The notes under the pieces: generated by a model
What the model saw: the letters and a program-made list of their open reading frames with translations, nothing else
Databases searched by the model: none
Told to the model about the DNA's origin: nothing
Source of the DNA: a virus
DNA length: 26,073 nucleotides
IMG/VR virus record: IMGVR_UViG_3300035682_000172
Coordinates: 1-26,073 of that record
Reading direction: 5' to 3' (one strand)
In this document: in pieces, positions 6,258 to 15,713 of the stretch
Numbering within the stretch: the stretch's first letter is position 1
How the letters are laid out: each line of letters opens with the position of its first letter
Position numbers and translations under genes: made by a program

Positions 6258-9200
6258 ATGGCAGATAATTTAATCACCACTAATATTACCGCCAACGCAG
6301 ACTTTACGGGCTTAAGAACCCAACTGGCTGCGACTACTGCCCAACTCTTAAAATTACAAGAAGTTACAGCGGGAACTAACGCCAAGCTTGCAAATCAAAT
6401 TGCAGTAATGAATAAAGCGTTTGCAACAACGCTTACATCAACAGGTCAGTTCTCGCAACACTTCGTATCCCTTACTTCAGATGTAGAAAAGTTTGGTAGA
6501 AACCTAGACAGAGGTCAACTAAAGCTAAACAACTACTTCCAGACCTGGCAGGGGCATACAAGAAAAACAAGCACTTTAGTTAGAGATCTTGCAAAACAAC
6601 AGGTAATGATGGAGCAGGCCATCATCCAACCTATTGGTAAAAACGCACAGGGCTTAATGCAGTACAACGTAATGGTTGCAAAAGGCCTTGATGAAGTAAA
6701 AAATAGAACAGCAATTGCAAGACAAGAGCTAGCCATTATGAATAAGGTTATGCTTGATGGATCCAATCAACTTATTAACTGGGGTAAAAATACTCAGTGG
6801 GCTGGTCGTCAGTTAACAGTAGGACTAACAGTACCTTTAGCAGCATTTGGAATGGCTGCACAAAAAGCGTTTAGAGAAGCAGATCAAGAGTTAGTAAGAC
6901 TAACAAAGGTTTATGGTGGTCTATCTGCCGTATCTGCAACAGAGCTTGCAAAAGTAAGAAAAGATGTTTCGGACACTGCAAGAGAAATTGCAGGGTCATA
7001 TGGTATTGCATTCAAAGATACAATCGCACTTGCTGCAGATTTAGCCGCAACAGGGCAACAGGGCGAGGCGCTACTCAAGGCAACAAAAGAAACATCAAGA
7101 CTTGCAGTGCTTGGAGAAGTTGATAGACAAGAAGCAATGAAGGCAACTCTTGCTATTCAAAATGCATTTAAGTCCAGTACAGATGAATTAACGCAATCAA
7201 TTGACTTCCTTAACGCAGTTGAAAACCAAACCTCAACAAGCCTTGCGGATTTAGTTGAAGCAATTCCTAAAGCAGGCCCAGTAGTACAGTCACTAGGTGG
7301 AGACGTAAAAGATTTAGCATTGTATTTAACTGCAATGAAAGAGGGCGGAGTAAACGCATCAGAAGGTGCTAACGCAATCAAGTCAGCAATGGCTTCTCTT
7401 ATTAACCCAACAAAGGTTGCCAAGGAAATGTTTACGGGCTTTGGAATAAACATTGATCAAATTGTAACATCTAACGCAGGTAACTTAACAGCAACAATTG
7501 TTGAACTGCAGAGCGCATTAGATAATTTAGATCCGTTAAGCAAGTCAAGAGCAATTGAGCAGCTATTTGGTAAGTTCCAGTATGCAAGAATGTCTGCCCT
7601 ATTTGAAAACTTAGGAAAAGAAGGATCTCAGACACTTCAAGTAATGGATCTCATGAAGGCAAGTGCAACAGATCTTGCAAACATATCATCCCGAGAATTA
7701 GGAATGATGACAGAGTCAGCCTCTGGTAAATTTAAGAGAGCCCTTGCTTCAGTTCAAGCAGATCTTGCAGCAGTAGGAAATCAATTTTTAACAATTAGCA
7801 CAAAGGTTTTAGAAGTAGTAGATGGAATTATTAAATTCTTCCAGAAGCTTCCTCAGCCAGTAAAGACATTCCTAAATGTACTAGGAGGAATAACCGCAGT
7901 ATCTGGACCTCTTATTATGTTGGCTGGTGTAATGGGTAACTTTATTGGATATGTTATCAAGGGAATTTTTCATCTAAGACAATTAGCTAGAGGTGGTCAA
8001 GGATTTAAACTTCTAACACCAGAAATTATGGCAGCAGACGCTGCGGCAAAAGGCCTTGCTACATCATTCTATTCAGACACAGAGGCAACAGTTGTATTAA
8101 CAAATGCAATAAACACTCTTGCAGCATCATTTGATAATCTTGAAATAAAAGCAAACTCAGCAAAAGTTGCAGTGCAACCAGGAATTTCAACAGTTGCAGG
8201 GTCAGTAATATCAGCGGGAACACCAGGCGGACAAAGAATTGTTGATAAGAATAATCCATTAGTAGGTAAGTCTTACACAAGAGATATGTCTCACTTTACA
8301 CCAACAGCTACAGAACAAATGGGAACAATCTTTGGAACAGTCCCAGGAGCTAAGCCAGTAAACATTAGAATTGGAAGTAACCCACAGTCTTATATGGATT
8401 CAGATCTGCCTAGGATACCTGGAGTAACTTCTGTAAATGGAATATCAACAGGAATTGTCGCACAAGAAGCAGCAAAATGGCATGCTATGACTGCTGCAAT
8501 TGCAATGCAATCTGAATCGGAACTTAAATTATTAAAAGCAGAAGTTATGTCAACAGGTACAGTTACAGCAAGCCTTTCAGATTCTTACCAAGCCTTGCTT
8601 CCACAGTTTACCGAAATCACATCTTTAGCGGCACAAGAAACTGCAGCAATTGTTAAGCAACTTCAAGCAAGCAAAATAACAGTAGATCAAGCAAGAGCAA
8701 AGATACTTCAATTAAATGCAACAGTTGAAGCAATGCTTGCGGAAACTACTGCATTAACTGCAAGCACTATGGGAAGAACTGCAAACTTAACAACCGTTCC
8801 ACTTACATCCCAACCAGTGGTCGATCCAGCTACTGGAAAATCTAACATGAAAGAAATGTTTCATAAGGGTCCTACAAAAACTCTTGTGGATAGAATTGCA
8901 AGAGCACTGGGCGGAGTTAGAACTTCAGGTGCAGGATATAATATTGAAACAACAAAGCCTAAATTTAATAAGGGCGGTATAGTTCCAGGAACTGGAAACA
9001 CAGATACTTATCATACAACGGCTGAAGAAGGATCTTTTGTAATTAACAAAGCAGGCACAGAAGCCAATATGCCAATTATTCAAAACCTACTTGGTGGAAG
9101 ACCAGTATATAGGAATAGGGGCGGGCAGGTTCCTGTTGTATTGACACCAGGAGAGGCTGTCATTCCAGCAGATATTGCACAAAAAGATATGCCTTTAATG

Positions 9201-12200
9201 TATTCATTAAATGGAGGTCCAGGCAATACTGGATTTGGATTATCTGAAGGTGGAAATCCTGACTGGGGAACTTGGAAAAAAATTCTACGTTTGCAAGAAA
9301 GATATCAAAATGCATTTGAACCAGGCGGACCTGGAGGATGGCAAAAAGAATTAGCTCATAGAAGCGTAATGCATGATGCAACTGTTTTAAACAATAAGGG
9401 TATACCTATTGATCAGGCGGTTGAAATAGCAAGCGAAAACTATAGACAAGCAATGTTACCTAAACCTGACGGAGCAATGGGTGAAAATGGAACTATAGAC
9501 AAAAAGGTATGGAGAGAGATAAGACAAAAACAATTTAATACTGCGGTTAAGCTTGTAAGAGATGCTAACTCTAATGTAGATCCAAAGAACCGAAGACAAC
9601 TTAACACAGACGCAGTTGGAAGAATTGGTGCTAGCGACGCTAGACCTACTCCAGCCATGCTAGATTATATTAATAATAATCCAGATAAGTTTGGCGGAAA
9701 AGATTTTGTTGATAGGCTATTTAAAGATTTAGGCTTTGAGAAAAAAAGCGGCAAATGGGTAATAGATAAATATGGAAAGGTCTCTGCAACAAACTTGCAC
9801 AGCACACACACTAGCCCAGATGCTAAATGGGGATATAAATCTGCTGGAAACTTTGGACAGGCATTTTGGGGAGAAGCAGATTTAAATACAGCAGCAAATG
9901 ATGTAAGAAGGGCTTTATCCATCAAGGGACAAAGATCATTTTCTTATTTTCCAGACGAAGTTCTTATGACAGATAAAGCAATAGCACTACAGGACAGGTC
10001 TTGGCTAAAAAGATTTGGCACAACAGTTCCACAAGCAATTCTAGATAGAAGGAAGGGAATTATTTCTCTCCCACAACTATTTAAATTAATGAGAAGAGGA
10101 GTAGCTTCTAAAAGTCTTGGGTTTGGTCAGATAGCAAAAACTGCAAATAAAGGCGGAGAAATAGAAGGACGATTTGCACAAGGTGGAGAAATTCCAGGAA
10201 AGTTTGCACAAAGATTATTTGGCGGCGGCAAAGCAATGTTCTTGGGAATGCCTAAAACTATTAAGCAGGTTGAAGCCCAGAGAGCAGCAAGAGCTGCCAT
10301 GGAAAAAGCAGATCAAGCGGTTAAAAATTCTAGATACAGCAAAGATCAGGTAACTACGTATGATGAAAAACTACAATCAGACGACAAGGGCCACAGCTTC
10401 CCAGTTAGTGGAATAGGTGGAATATATTCTAGAAACGGAGAAAAGTTTTTTGTTAAACCAGTAGTAAGCGAAAAAAGAGCACTTGCTGAATCAAGATTTA
10501 ATGAAATTACTAATGATCTTGAGAATGGGTTAAAGGCTCCCAACCAAAGAGTTGTTGTAATTAAAGACCCAACAGATCCAGCAGGCCGCAGAAAAGTATT
10601 AGCATTAGAGTCTAAGTACGACACAGACTTTGCAAATATGCCTGACACATTTGATGAAGATACATACTTTAAGCAATTATCTTTATCTGCATTGCGTGGA
10701 GACAAAGACTTAGCTAGGGGTAATTTAGGAGGGAATCGTGTTGCAGACGGCGGAACTTCAGGTGTGTTTAACACAGCCTCTGGAGACTCAGATTATTCTG
10801 CAACAATGCCTTCATTTAAGCATCAAGCATTTGTCAACCTTCTTGGAGTAAAGGGAAGTAACACAAAGAAATTCTTTGCTGAAGCAACTTCAGATATCCC
10901 AAAGGGTATGACGGCAGATCAATATCATCAAAGAATGTTGGATGAAATTGAAAATGTTCTTCCAAGACTAAAGCAGACAATATCTAGATTTGATTTAAAT
11001 CCAGAAGAGACGGTTGTCTACAATGCAATGATTCAAAGACTATCTGATGCAAGAAGAGAAAATTATAGAGATCTTCATGCTCTTCATTCATCAATAGAAA
11101 TTACTCCAAAGAAACAAATGACACCAGCAGCTATTGCTAAAATGATTGCAGCAGATGAATTAAAGCGTAGACAAAAAGGTCACGCTGCAAGCCTATCAGA
11201 TAACGATTTTAAGAATGATTCAAACGGATTTAACATTGGTGGAATGATCGGAAATGTTCTTAAGGGTAGAGCAATGCATAGAATTGGTGCAGGTTTTGGT
11301 CCAACAGGAGCACCTAAGCCAAGTATGTACGAGTCAGCTCCATGGGGAGTGAACTCTCTATCTATTGAAATGGCCGACAAGCTATTTGCAAACACAGGTT
11401 TAAGAAAGCATACTCAAAAATTATTCTATGACAAGTTTGCGGCAGCACTAGCAAAAGAAAAACCTTACGGATATGTAAAGATGCCAGATGGTAAATTAAA
11501 GAACGGACTTGAGCCAGACGTACTAGACTCTGTAATAAGATCAGCCGCTTCAGATCTTATTGGAGACAGAAACATAATTAAACAACTTTCTCCAATTGAT
11601 AAAGACATTTTGCGAAACAAATATTTAAATTGGGATTCTAAAAAGGATACCCCGCTTACAGAATCTTTAAAGAAAATTATATTTGGTTTAGAAAAAAGAG
11701 AAATGGGCGGCCCAGTTAATTCAGGACAGCCTTACATTGTTGGAGAAAAGGGTCCAGAACTATTTGTTCCTAGAAACTCAGGCGGCATTGTTCCAAGTAA
11801 TAAATATGGAATTGCTCAAGGATACAATATGGGCGGAATGATTAAGATGATGCTTATGCAAATGCTAGGAGCATACGGTGGTCAAGCAGCAGGAAAAGCA
11901 AGCGGTATTCCAGGCGGAGATTTCATAGGAATGATGCTCGGATCTATGCTTGGCATGGGAGGCAGCGGGTTCGGTGGTGGAGCAAAAGCTCCAATGACAA
12001 GCAAGGGTAAGCTTACAGCTCCAATAGGAGCAACTAAAGCCTTAGAGGGAGTTACTGTTAACGGTAAAGACCTAATGGTATTGACAAAGTATGGAGAGAG
12101 GCTTGAAAAAGCTTCATTAGAAGGTGGAAAGTTTGCAAAGATGGGAGCCTTCGCAGCAAAATCACTTACAAGATTAAATCTTATAGTTGGAGCTGGATCA

Positions 12201-15200
12201 CTGGCTATAGGAATTGCTATAAACAGATACAAGGCTCATCAAGAATCAATGCGCTTAAATGCTCTAGGTTACGGAATGACTGCTGAACAAGCAGAAAAAG
12301 CAGGACTTAAATTTACAAACTTTAACGATAAGATTAAAGAAGCAATTGCTAATGCAAAAGCTCTTAAAGAAAGAAACACGCTTTTATACGAAAGCATGCA
12401 GGGTTCTGGAACTCCAATCAATGTTACTATCGAAGAGTATAAGAAGCTTAAAAAAGAAGTTAAGGATAACTACTCGGATCAAGTTCTTTTAATTAACAAG
12501 ACAAGTGCAGATGAACAAGAAGCTCTTGCAATAAGATTAAAAGAGCAACTGATTGCAATGGGAGTATCTGCTGAAGAAGCGTCTAAAAAGATATATACAA
12601 TGTATGCATCTTCTGAGTTTGCATCAATTGCGTCTAAGGTTACAGTAGGTTCAAAAGGTAAGTTTAATGAAATTAAAGATACTGCAACAGCAGCAGCATC
12701 AGCTTTAGAAAGCCTAAACGCTGCAATGGCTACTGATCGTGATCCTACAGAGCAAGCAAATCAATTAAATACTGCACTAATGGCCTTATCAACAGATGTA
12801 GAAAAAAGACAGGCAGATGCAGTTAAAAAGGAACGTGCCCTGGCAACTAAAGAGGGAAGATATTTTTCATCGGGAGATGAAAAGCAGGCCAAGCTAAAAG
12901 CAGAAGAAGAAGCAATTGAAGCAATTAACAAGGATGTTCAAAGCCAAGCAGTTCTAACTAGAGAAGTTGTAGATGAAATGGCTAAGATAGATCCATCTAT
13001 TAGACAGATAGTTAGTGAGCAGGACACAGCACTCTCACTCTGGCAAAAAACAAGAATTCAAGTTAAGGGATATACTGGTGACTTAAGAAACTTAACAGCT
13101 GCTCAAACAAATGATCTTTACCAACTTCAAATAGCATTAGGTAAAGTAATCGAGTCTGCTAATAGAGCCAAAGGCGGAGCACTAGAAAAGCAGTATGCCA
13201 AGTTGGATAGAGACAAGCAGCGTCAAGCAGCATACGAAAGAGCAGCAAAAGGCCAAAAGGTTGCAGATCAAATCTCTGATAGAGAAAAAATGTCTGCTCT
13301 TCAAAAGCAGATTGATCTTAATAATAAGCTTGCTGATGCAAGAATAAAAGCCCTAACTGCCGCAAAAGAAGAAGGCGACATTGCTAGAGAGATTGCTAAA
13401 AAGCAAGCAGAGTATGACGCAGCTATCGCAACAGGAAATACCGCTGGAGCACAACAAGCAAGCCTTGATATGGAAGGCCTACAAAGCCAACTTCAATTTA
13501 ATGCACAAGTAAAGAATGAAGAAAATGCAAGAGATGTAAAGAATGCTCCACTTCTTAAGCAGATTGAGGCAATGCAAAAGAAGCAGCAAAAGCTTTCTGA
13601 CAATGCTGCAATTGCGGGAGAAAAATTAGGAGATCTTACAAAATCAATTGCAACACAAGAATCTGCAATAGATGCAGTAAACTCTTCAATGTTAGATTAT
13701 CAAATCAAGCTTTCTAGTATGGAGCCAGCAGAAAGAAAGAAGTGGGAAGCAAGTAGAGTTGCAAGAGAACAGCTTGCTGCTATCGGAGACGCTGCACAAA
13801 AAGCAGGAATAAAGATTGATGGATTAAAAGATATAGACCTAGGCGCAAGGCTTATGAAAAATCTTGAAAGCGGCCTTGGCTCAGTAAAGACTATTGTAAC
13901 AAACGGTGAAGTTACAATAATGGTAGGTAAAGATGCGTTTAAGCCAGGCAAGGGCGGCGACGGCTCATACGGAAACCCATTCCAAGGAGGATCAGCATCA
14001 GTTGCTCTTGGTGAAAAACTAGGTGTTCCTATAAGAGAAACCATTACAGAGAAAGGCTGGGATACTAGTTTTGGTCCTACATCAGACAGAGAAATAGTTA
14101 AGAAGTATGCAAAGCAACAAGATTTTGCAAAAGATACTCAATTTACTCTTACAAATAAAGATGGATCTGTTGCTCAGTTTAAAGTAGTTGATGATAAGTT
14201 TAACGTACAACTACAAAAAATTACTCCTGCAGAGAAAAAGGCAATGGGTGGTCAGGTTAATAATTATGACAACGGCGGTGGAGTCAGTGGGCCAGGTACA
14301 AAAACATCTGATTCAATTCCTGCAATGCTATCTGATGGGGAATGGGTAATAAAGGCAGACTCAGTTGAAAAAGCTAAAAAAGAATTCGGCTCTTCATTCT
14401 TTGATGATTTAAATGCTGGCAAGTTTCATGAAGGCGGAAAAGTTGGGCACAAGCATGGCTCTAGTTCACCAACAATGCCAAACCCATTTGGAATGGGAAT
14501 GGAATGGTTCGGTAAAACTTTATCAAGTGCTGCAAACTCTGTAGTTAAGAATGTATTAGGCTTTGACATTACAACCCCGTTTAGTAAAAAGTCTAAAACA
14601 GAATTTCTTTCAATGGCTTTATTGCCAGTTGGCGGTGGGGCAGGAAAGGGAATATCTTCCTCAGTACCTAAAGTAGCGGGAGCAGTTTCACATCTTACAC
14701 CAGAAATGAAATCTTTCGGTATGGCAGACATTGATGCTAAGGCAATGCAGGCTTTATCAAAGATGGATCTATCTTCAATAAAAATTCCAGAAACTGGAAT
14801 TAGCTTTAACCCATCATCTGCTAAGGCTGCTCTTGAAGGATTAAAAGAGGGAGTAACTTCTTCCTCAACTTGGGAAATTATTCAGGCACAAAGAGAAACG
14901 CTATTAAAAAAGAAATATCCAAAAATTGATTTTTCTGATGTTACAAAGTTTAATGAATACTATGCAAAAGAATTTTACGACTTGCTTCCAGACGAAGCCA
15001 TTAAGTTATTTAAGGGAGTAAGAGGAACAATAGGAGATGCCTGGAGAACTGGACAAAAAGATCTAGGTACTTATTTTTCAACTAACCCACATATAGCCGC
15101 ACTCTATAGCGCAATGATAGGTAAAGCAAAACTCGGTGAAGAGCTTCCAATGTTTGGAATTGATAAAAAGATATCCGAGCTTAAAAATTTCCTAGGTGAA

Positions 15201-15713
15201 GGGGCGATAAGAAATGGCTCTGCACAGGGTAGCATGGAGTTCCCACAAGTATTAGGCGGAGACGATCTATTAAAGATGTTGCCTAGTATATATTCATTGC
15301 CAGGACAAGTTTATGGACAGATGTTTGGAGCTACAGCAAAGTCATTAAAAGAGATAAAAAATCTGTGGCCTTCTGGCTTTGCAAGTGGCGGATATGTAAA
15401 TCCAACATACTCTGCAAAAATGTCTGTTCCATCATTTGATTCTGGAATAAATAGCGTACCTGTTGATATGCTTGCCATGATTCATAAGAATGAAGCAGTT
15501 GTTCCAGCTAACATGAACCCCTTTAATCCAAACGCTAATAATGCTACAATGGGTGGAGCAACATATAATATTACAAATAATATTAACGGATACGACGGAG
15601 ATTTAAATCAATTGTCAAGAATGGTAACTCAACAAACAGTAACAGCCATAAAGAGCATGGACAGCCGAGCAGCATCTGCTTTAGGTCCTAAAATGAATGT
15701 GGGGATTAGCTAA
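6258..15713 (+). CDS. Giant tape measure protein with inserted globular domains
   Basis: A 3151-residue protein, the largest here; tape measures set tail length (about 0.15 nm per residue, so up to ~470 nm, less if inserted domains fold compactly). Residues ~170-580 look like the TP901-type tape measure core (AGRQLTVGLTVPLAAFGMAA; ETSRLAVLGEVDRQEAMKA; the conserved-looking ENQTSTSLADLVEAIPKAGP) ending in a hydrophobic segment at ~540-572. A second hydrophobic stretch is at ~1973-1990 and Ala/Lys/Gln coiled coils run ~2010-2560. Gly-Gly modules recur near residues 906, 955, 1817, 2673 and 3044. Between them lie an unrecognised domain (~995-1270), a kinase-like region (~1375-1510) and an ART-like domain (~2870-3025). 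The start has no clear ribosome site, fitting the low copy number. Arginine is mostly AGA. Confidence 0.92.
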   Translation: MADNLITTNITANADFTGLRTQLAATTAQLLKLQEVTAGTNAKLANQIAVMNKAFATTLTSTGQFSQHFVSLTSDVEKFGRNLDRGQLKLNNYFQTWQGHTRKTSTLVRDLAKQQVMMEQAIIQPIGKNAQGLMQYNVMVAKGLDEVKNRTAIARQELAIMNKVMLDGSNQLINWGKNTQWAGRQLTVGLTVPLAAFGMAAQKAFREADQELVRLTKVYGGLSAVSATELAKVRKDVSDTAREIAGSYGIAFKDTIALAADLAATGQQGEALLKATKETSRLAVLGEVDRQEAMKATLAIQNAFKSSTDELTQSIDFLNAVENQTSTSLADLVEAIPKAGPVVQSLGGDVKDLALYLTAMKEGGVNASEGANAIKSAMASLINPTKVAKEMFTGFGINIDQIVTSNAGNLTATIVELQSALDNLDPLSKSRAIEQLFGKFQYARMSALFENLGKEGSQTLQVMDLMKASATDLANISSRELGMMTESASGKFKRALASVQADLAAVGNQFLTISTKVLEVVDGIIKFFQKLPQPVKTFLNVLGGITAVSGPLIMLAGVMGNFIGYVIKGIFHLRQLARGGQGFKLLTPEIMAADAAAKGLATSFYSDTEATVVLTNAINTLAASFDNLEIKANSAKVAVQPGISTVAGSVISAGTPGGQRIVDKNNPLVGKSYTRDMSHFTPTATEQMGTIFGTVPGAKPVNIRIGSNPQSYMDSDLPRIPGVTSVNGISTGIVAQEAAKWHAMTAAIAMQSESELKLLKAEVMSTGTVTASLSDSYQALLPQFTEITSLAAQETAAIVKQLQASKITVDQARAKILQLNATVEAMLAETTALTASTMGRTANLTTVPLTSQPVVDPATGKSNMKEMFHKGPTKTLVDRIARALGGVRTSGAGYNIETTKPKFNKGGIVPGTGNTDTYHTTAEEGSFVINKAGTEANMPIIQNLLGGRPVYRNRGGQVPVVLTPGEAVIPADIAQKDMPLMYSLNGGPGNTGFGLSEGGNPDWGTWKKILRLQERYQNAFEPGGPGGWQKELAHRSVMHDATVLNNKGIPIDQAVEIASENYRQAMLPKPDGAMGENGTIDKKVWREIRQKQFNTAVKLVRDANSNVDPKNRRQLNTDAVGRIGASDARPTPAMLDYINNNPDKFGGKDFVDRLFKDLGFEKKSGKWVIDKYGKVSATNLHSTHTSPDAKWGYKSAGNFGQAFWGEADLNTAANDVRRALSIKGQRSFSYFPDEVLMTDKAIALQDRSWLKRFGTTVPQAILDRRKGIISLPQLFKLMRRGVASKSLGFGQIAKTANKGGEIEGRFAQGGEIPGKFAQRLFGGGKAMFLGMPKTIKQVEAQRAARAAMEKADQAVKNSRYSKDQVTTYDEKLQSDDKGHSFPVSGIGGIYSRNGEKFFVKPVVSEKRALAESRFNEITNDLENGLKAPNQRVVVIKDPTDPAGRRKVLALESKYDTDFANMPDTFDEDTYFKQLSLSALRGDKDLARGNLGGNRVADGGTSGVFNTASGDSDYSATMPSFKHQAFVNLLGVKGSNTKKFFAEATSDIPKGMTADQYHQRMLDEIENVLPRLKQTISRFDLNPEETVVYNAMIQRLSDARRENYRDLHALHSSIEITPKKQMTPAAIAKMIAADELKRRQKGHAASLSDNDFKNDSNGFNIGGMIGNVLKGRAMHRIGAGFGPTGAPKPSMYESAPWGVNSLSIEMADKLFANTGLRKHTQKLFYDKFAAALAKEKPYGYVKMPDGKLKNGLEPDVLDSVIRSAASDLIGDRNIIKQLSPIDKDILRNKYLNWDSKKDTPLTESLKKIIFGLEKREMGGPVNSGQPYIVGEKGPELFVPRNSGGIVPSNKYGIAQGYNMGGMIKMMLMQMLGAYGGQAAGKASGIPGGDFIGMMLGSMLGMGGSGFGGGAKAPMTSKGKLTAPIGATKALEGVTVNGKDLMVLTKYGERLEKASLEGGKFAKMGAFAAKSLTRLNLIVGAGSLAIGIAINRYKAHQESMRLNALGYGMTAEQAEKAGLKFTNFNDKIKEAIANAKALKERNTLLYESMQGSGTPINVTIEEYKKLKKEVKDNYSDQVLLINKTSADEQEALAIRLKEQLIAMGVSAEEASKKIYTMYASSEFASIASKVTVGSKGKFNEIKDTATAAASALESLNAAMATDRDPTEQANQLNTALMALSTDVEKRQADAVKKERALATKEGRYFSSGDEKQAKLKAEEEAIEAINKDVQSQAVLTREVVDEMAKIDPSIRQIVSEQDTALSLWQKTRIQVKGYTGDLRNLTAAQTNDLYQLQIALGKVIESANRAKGGALEKQYAKLDRDKQRQAAYERAAKGQKVADQISDREKMSALQKQIDLNNKLADARIKALTAAKEEGDIAREIAKKQAEYDAAIATGNTAGAQQASLDMEGLQSQLQFNAQVKNEENARDVKNAPLLKQIEAMQKKQQKLSDNAAIAGEKLGDLTKSIATQESAIDAVNSSMLDYQIKLSSMEPAERKKWEASRVAREQLAAIGDAAQKAGIKIDGLKDIDLGARLMKNLESGLGSVKTIVTNGEVTIMVGKDAFKPGKGGDGSYGNPFQGGSASVALGEKLGVPIRETITEKGWDTSFGPTSDREIVKKYAKQQDFAKDTQFTLTNKDGSVAQFKVVDDKFNVQLQKITPAEKKAMGGQVNNYDNGGGVSGPGTKTSDSIPAMLSDGEWVIKADSVEKAKKEFGSSFFDDLNAGKFHEGGKVGHKHGSSSPTMPNPFGMGMEWFGKTLSSAANSVVKNVLGFDITTPFSKKSKTEFLSMALLPVGGGAGKGISSSVPKVAGAVSHLTPEMKSFGMADIDAKAMQALSKMDLSSIKIPETGISFNPSSAKAALEGLKEGVTSSSTWEIIQAQRETLLKKKYPKIDFSDVTKFNEYYAKEFYDLLPDEAIKLFKGVRGTIGDAWRTGQKDLGTYFSTNPHIAALYSAMIGKAKLGEELPMFGIDKKISELKNFLGEGAIRNGSAQGSMEFPQVLGGDDLLKMLPSIYSLPGQVYGQMFGATAKSLKEIKNLWPSGFASGGYVNPTYSAKMSVPSFDSGINSVPVDMLAMIHKNEAVVPANMNPFNPNANNATMGGATYNITNNINGYDGDLNQLSRMVTQQTVTAIKSMDSRAASALGPKMNVGIS
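9240..10068 (+). other. Unrecognised globular domain in the tape measure (residues ~995-1270)
   Basis: This stretch does not look like tape measure helix. It is rich in Trp, Tyr, Phe, Pro and His, begins after the first Gly-Gly module pair and ends before the next. Visible features are a helical N-terminal part (WGTWKKILRLQERYQNAF; AVEIASENYRQAM), a middle with NLHSTHTSPDAKWGY, then NFGQAFWGEADLNTAANDV and a strand-like SFSYFPDEVLM. Two close histidines and several acidic residues could form a catalytic site, but I recognise no family and give no function. Confidence 0.5.
10386..10860 (+). other. Kinase-like domain in the tape measure (residues ~1377-1535)
   Basis: The order of motifs resembles HipA or phosphatidylinositol-kinase-like folds. 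There is a glycine loop followed by a strand lysine (SGIGGIYSRNGEKFFVKP, Lys1400), a helix with acidic residues (Glu1405, Glu1411, Glu1416), a hinge-like strand (KVLALESKYD), then GDKDLARGNLGG with Asp1484-x4-Asn1489, matching the catalytic-loop D-x4-N spacing, and Asp1497 in VADGG, possibly the metal-binding DxG. The catalytic-to-metal spacing is short compared with classic kinases, so it may be inactive or an unrelated fold. Flanking Gly-rich linkers support an independent domain. Confidence 0.4.
14865..15330 (+). other. ADP-ribosyltransferase-like domain in the tape measure (residues ~2870-3025)
   Basis: The segment has the R-S-E order of bacterial and phage ADP-ribosyltransferases: a first strand AIKLFKGVRG with Arg2922, then GTYFSTNPHIAALYS with the STx motif at Ser2941-Thr2942, and a late strand GSMEFPQVL with Glu2994 as candidate catalytic glutamate. 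A preceding helical part (KYPKIDFSDVTKFNEYYAKE) is also usual. Spacing Arg to Ser is 19 and Ser to Glu 53. Enzymes of this class transfer ADP-ribose from NAD to host proteins (T4 Alt and Mod are phage examples). Here it would be delivered as part of the tail. Assignment is from motif reading only. Confidence 0.45.

Larger units (their letters stand above)
8961..15525 (+). repeat. Dispersed Gly-Gly / Gly-Glu modules inside the tape measure
   Basis: A degenerate protein repeat of the form GG-x-V-x-G-x-G ... D-x-(V/I)-P-(A/V)-x-L-(x)3-GE-x-V-I. Copies: residues ~902-935 (NKGGIVPGTGNTDTYHT ... EEGSFVINKAGTEAN), ~954-975 (RGGQVPVVLTPGEAVIPADI), ~1816-1850 (MGGPVNSGQPYIVGEKGPEL), ~2672-2705 (GGGVSGPGTKTSD ... 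LSDGEWVIKADSV) and ~3043-3085 (SGGYVNP ... IHKNEAVVPANM), plus a partial GGEIEGRFAQGGEIPGKFA at ~1298-1316. Such modules occur in many phage tape measures; here they separate the inserted domains. Only the span of the set is given as coordinates. Confidence 0.7.

Noticed and set aside
9781-9870. Peptidoglycan peptidase motif around NLHSTHTSPDAKW in the tape measure
   Set aside because: Spacing of histidines and aspartate does not match M23 or NlpC/P60 peptidases; no lysozyme-type motif was found elsewhere in the protein either.
10346-10774. 142-codon minus-strand frame inside the tape measure
   Set aside because: It is antisense to a clearly coding region, has no promoter or ribosome site, and shows shadow-type composition.
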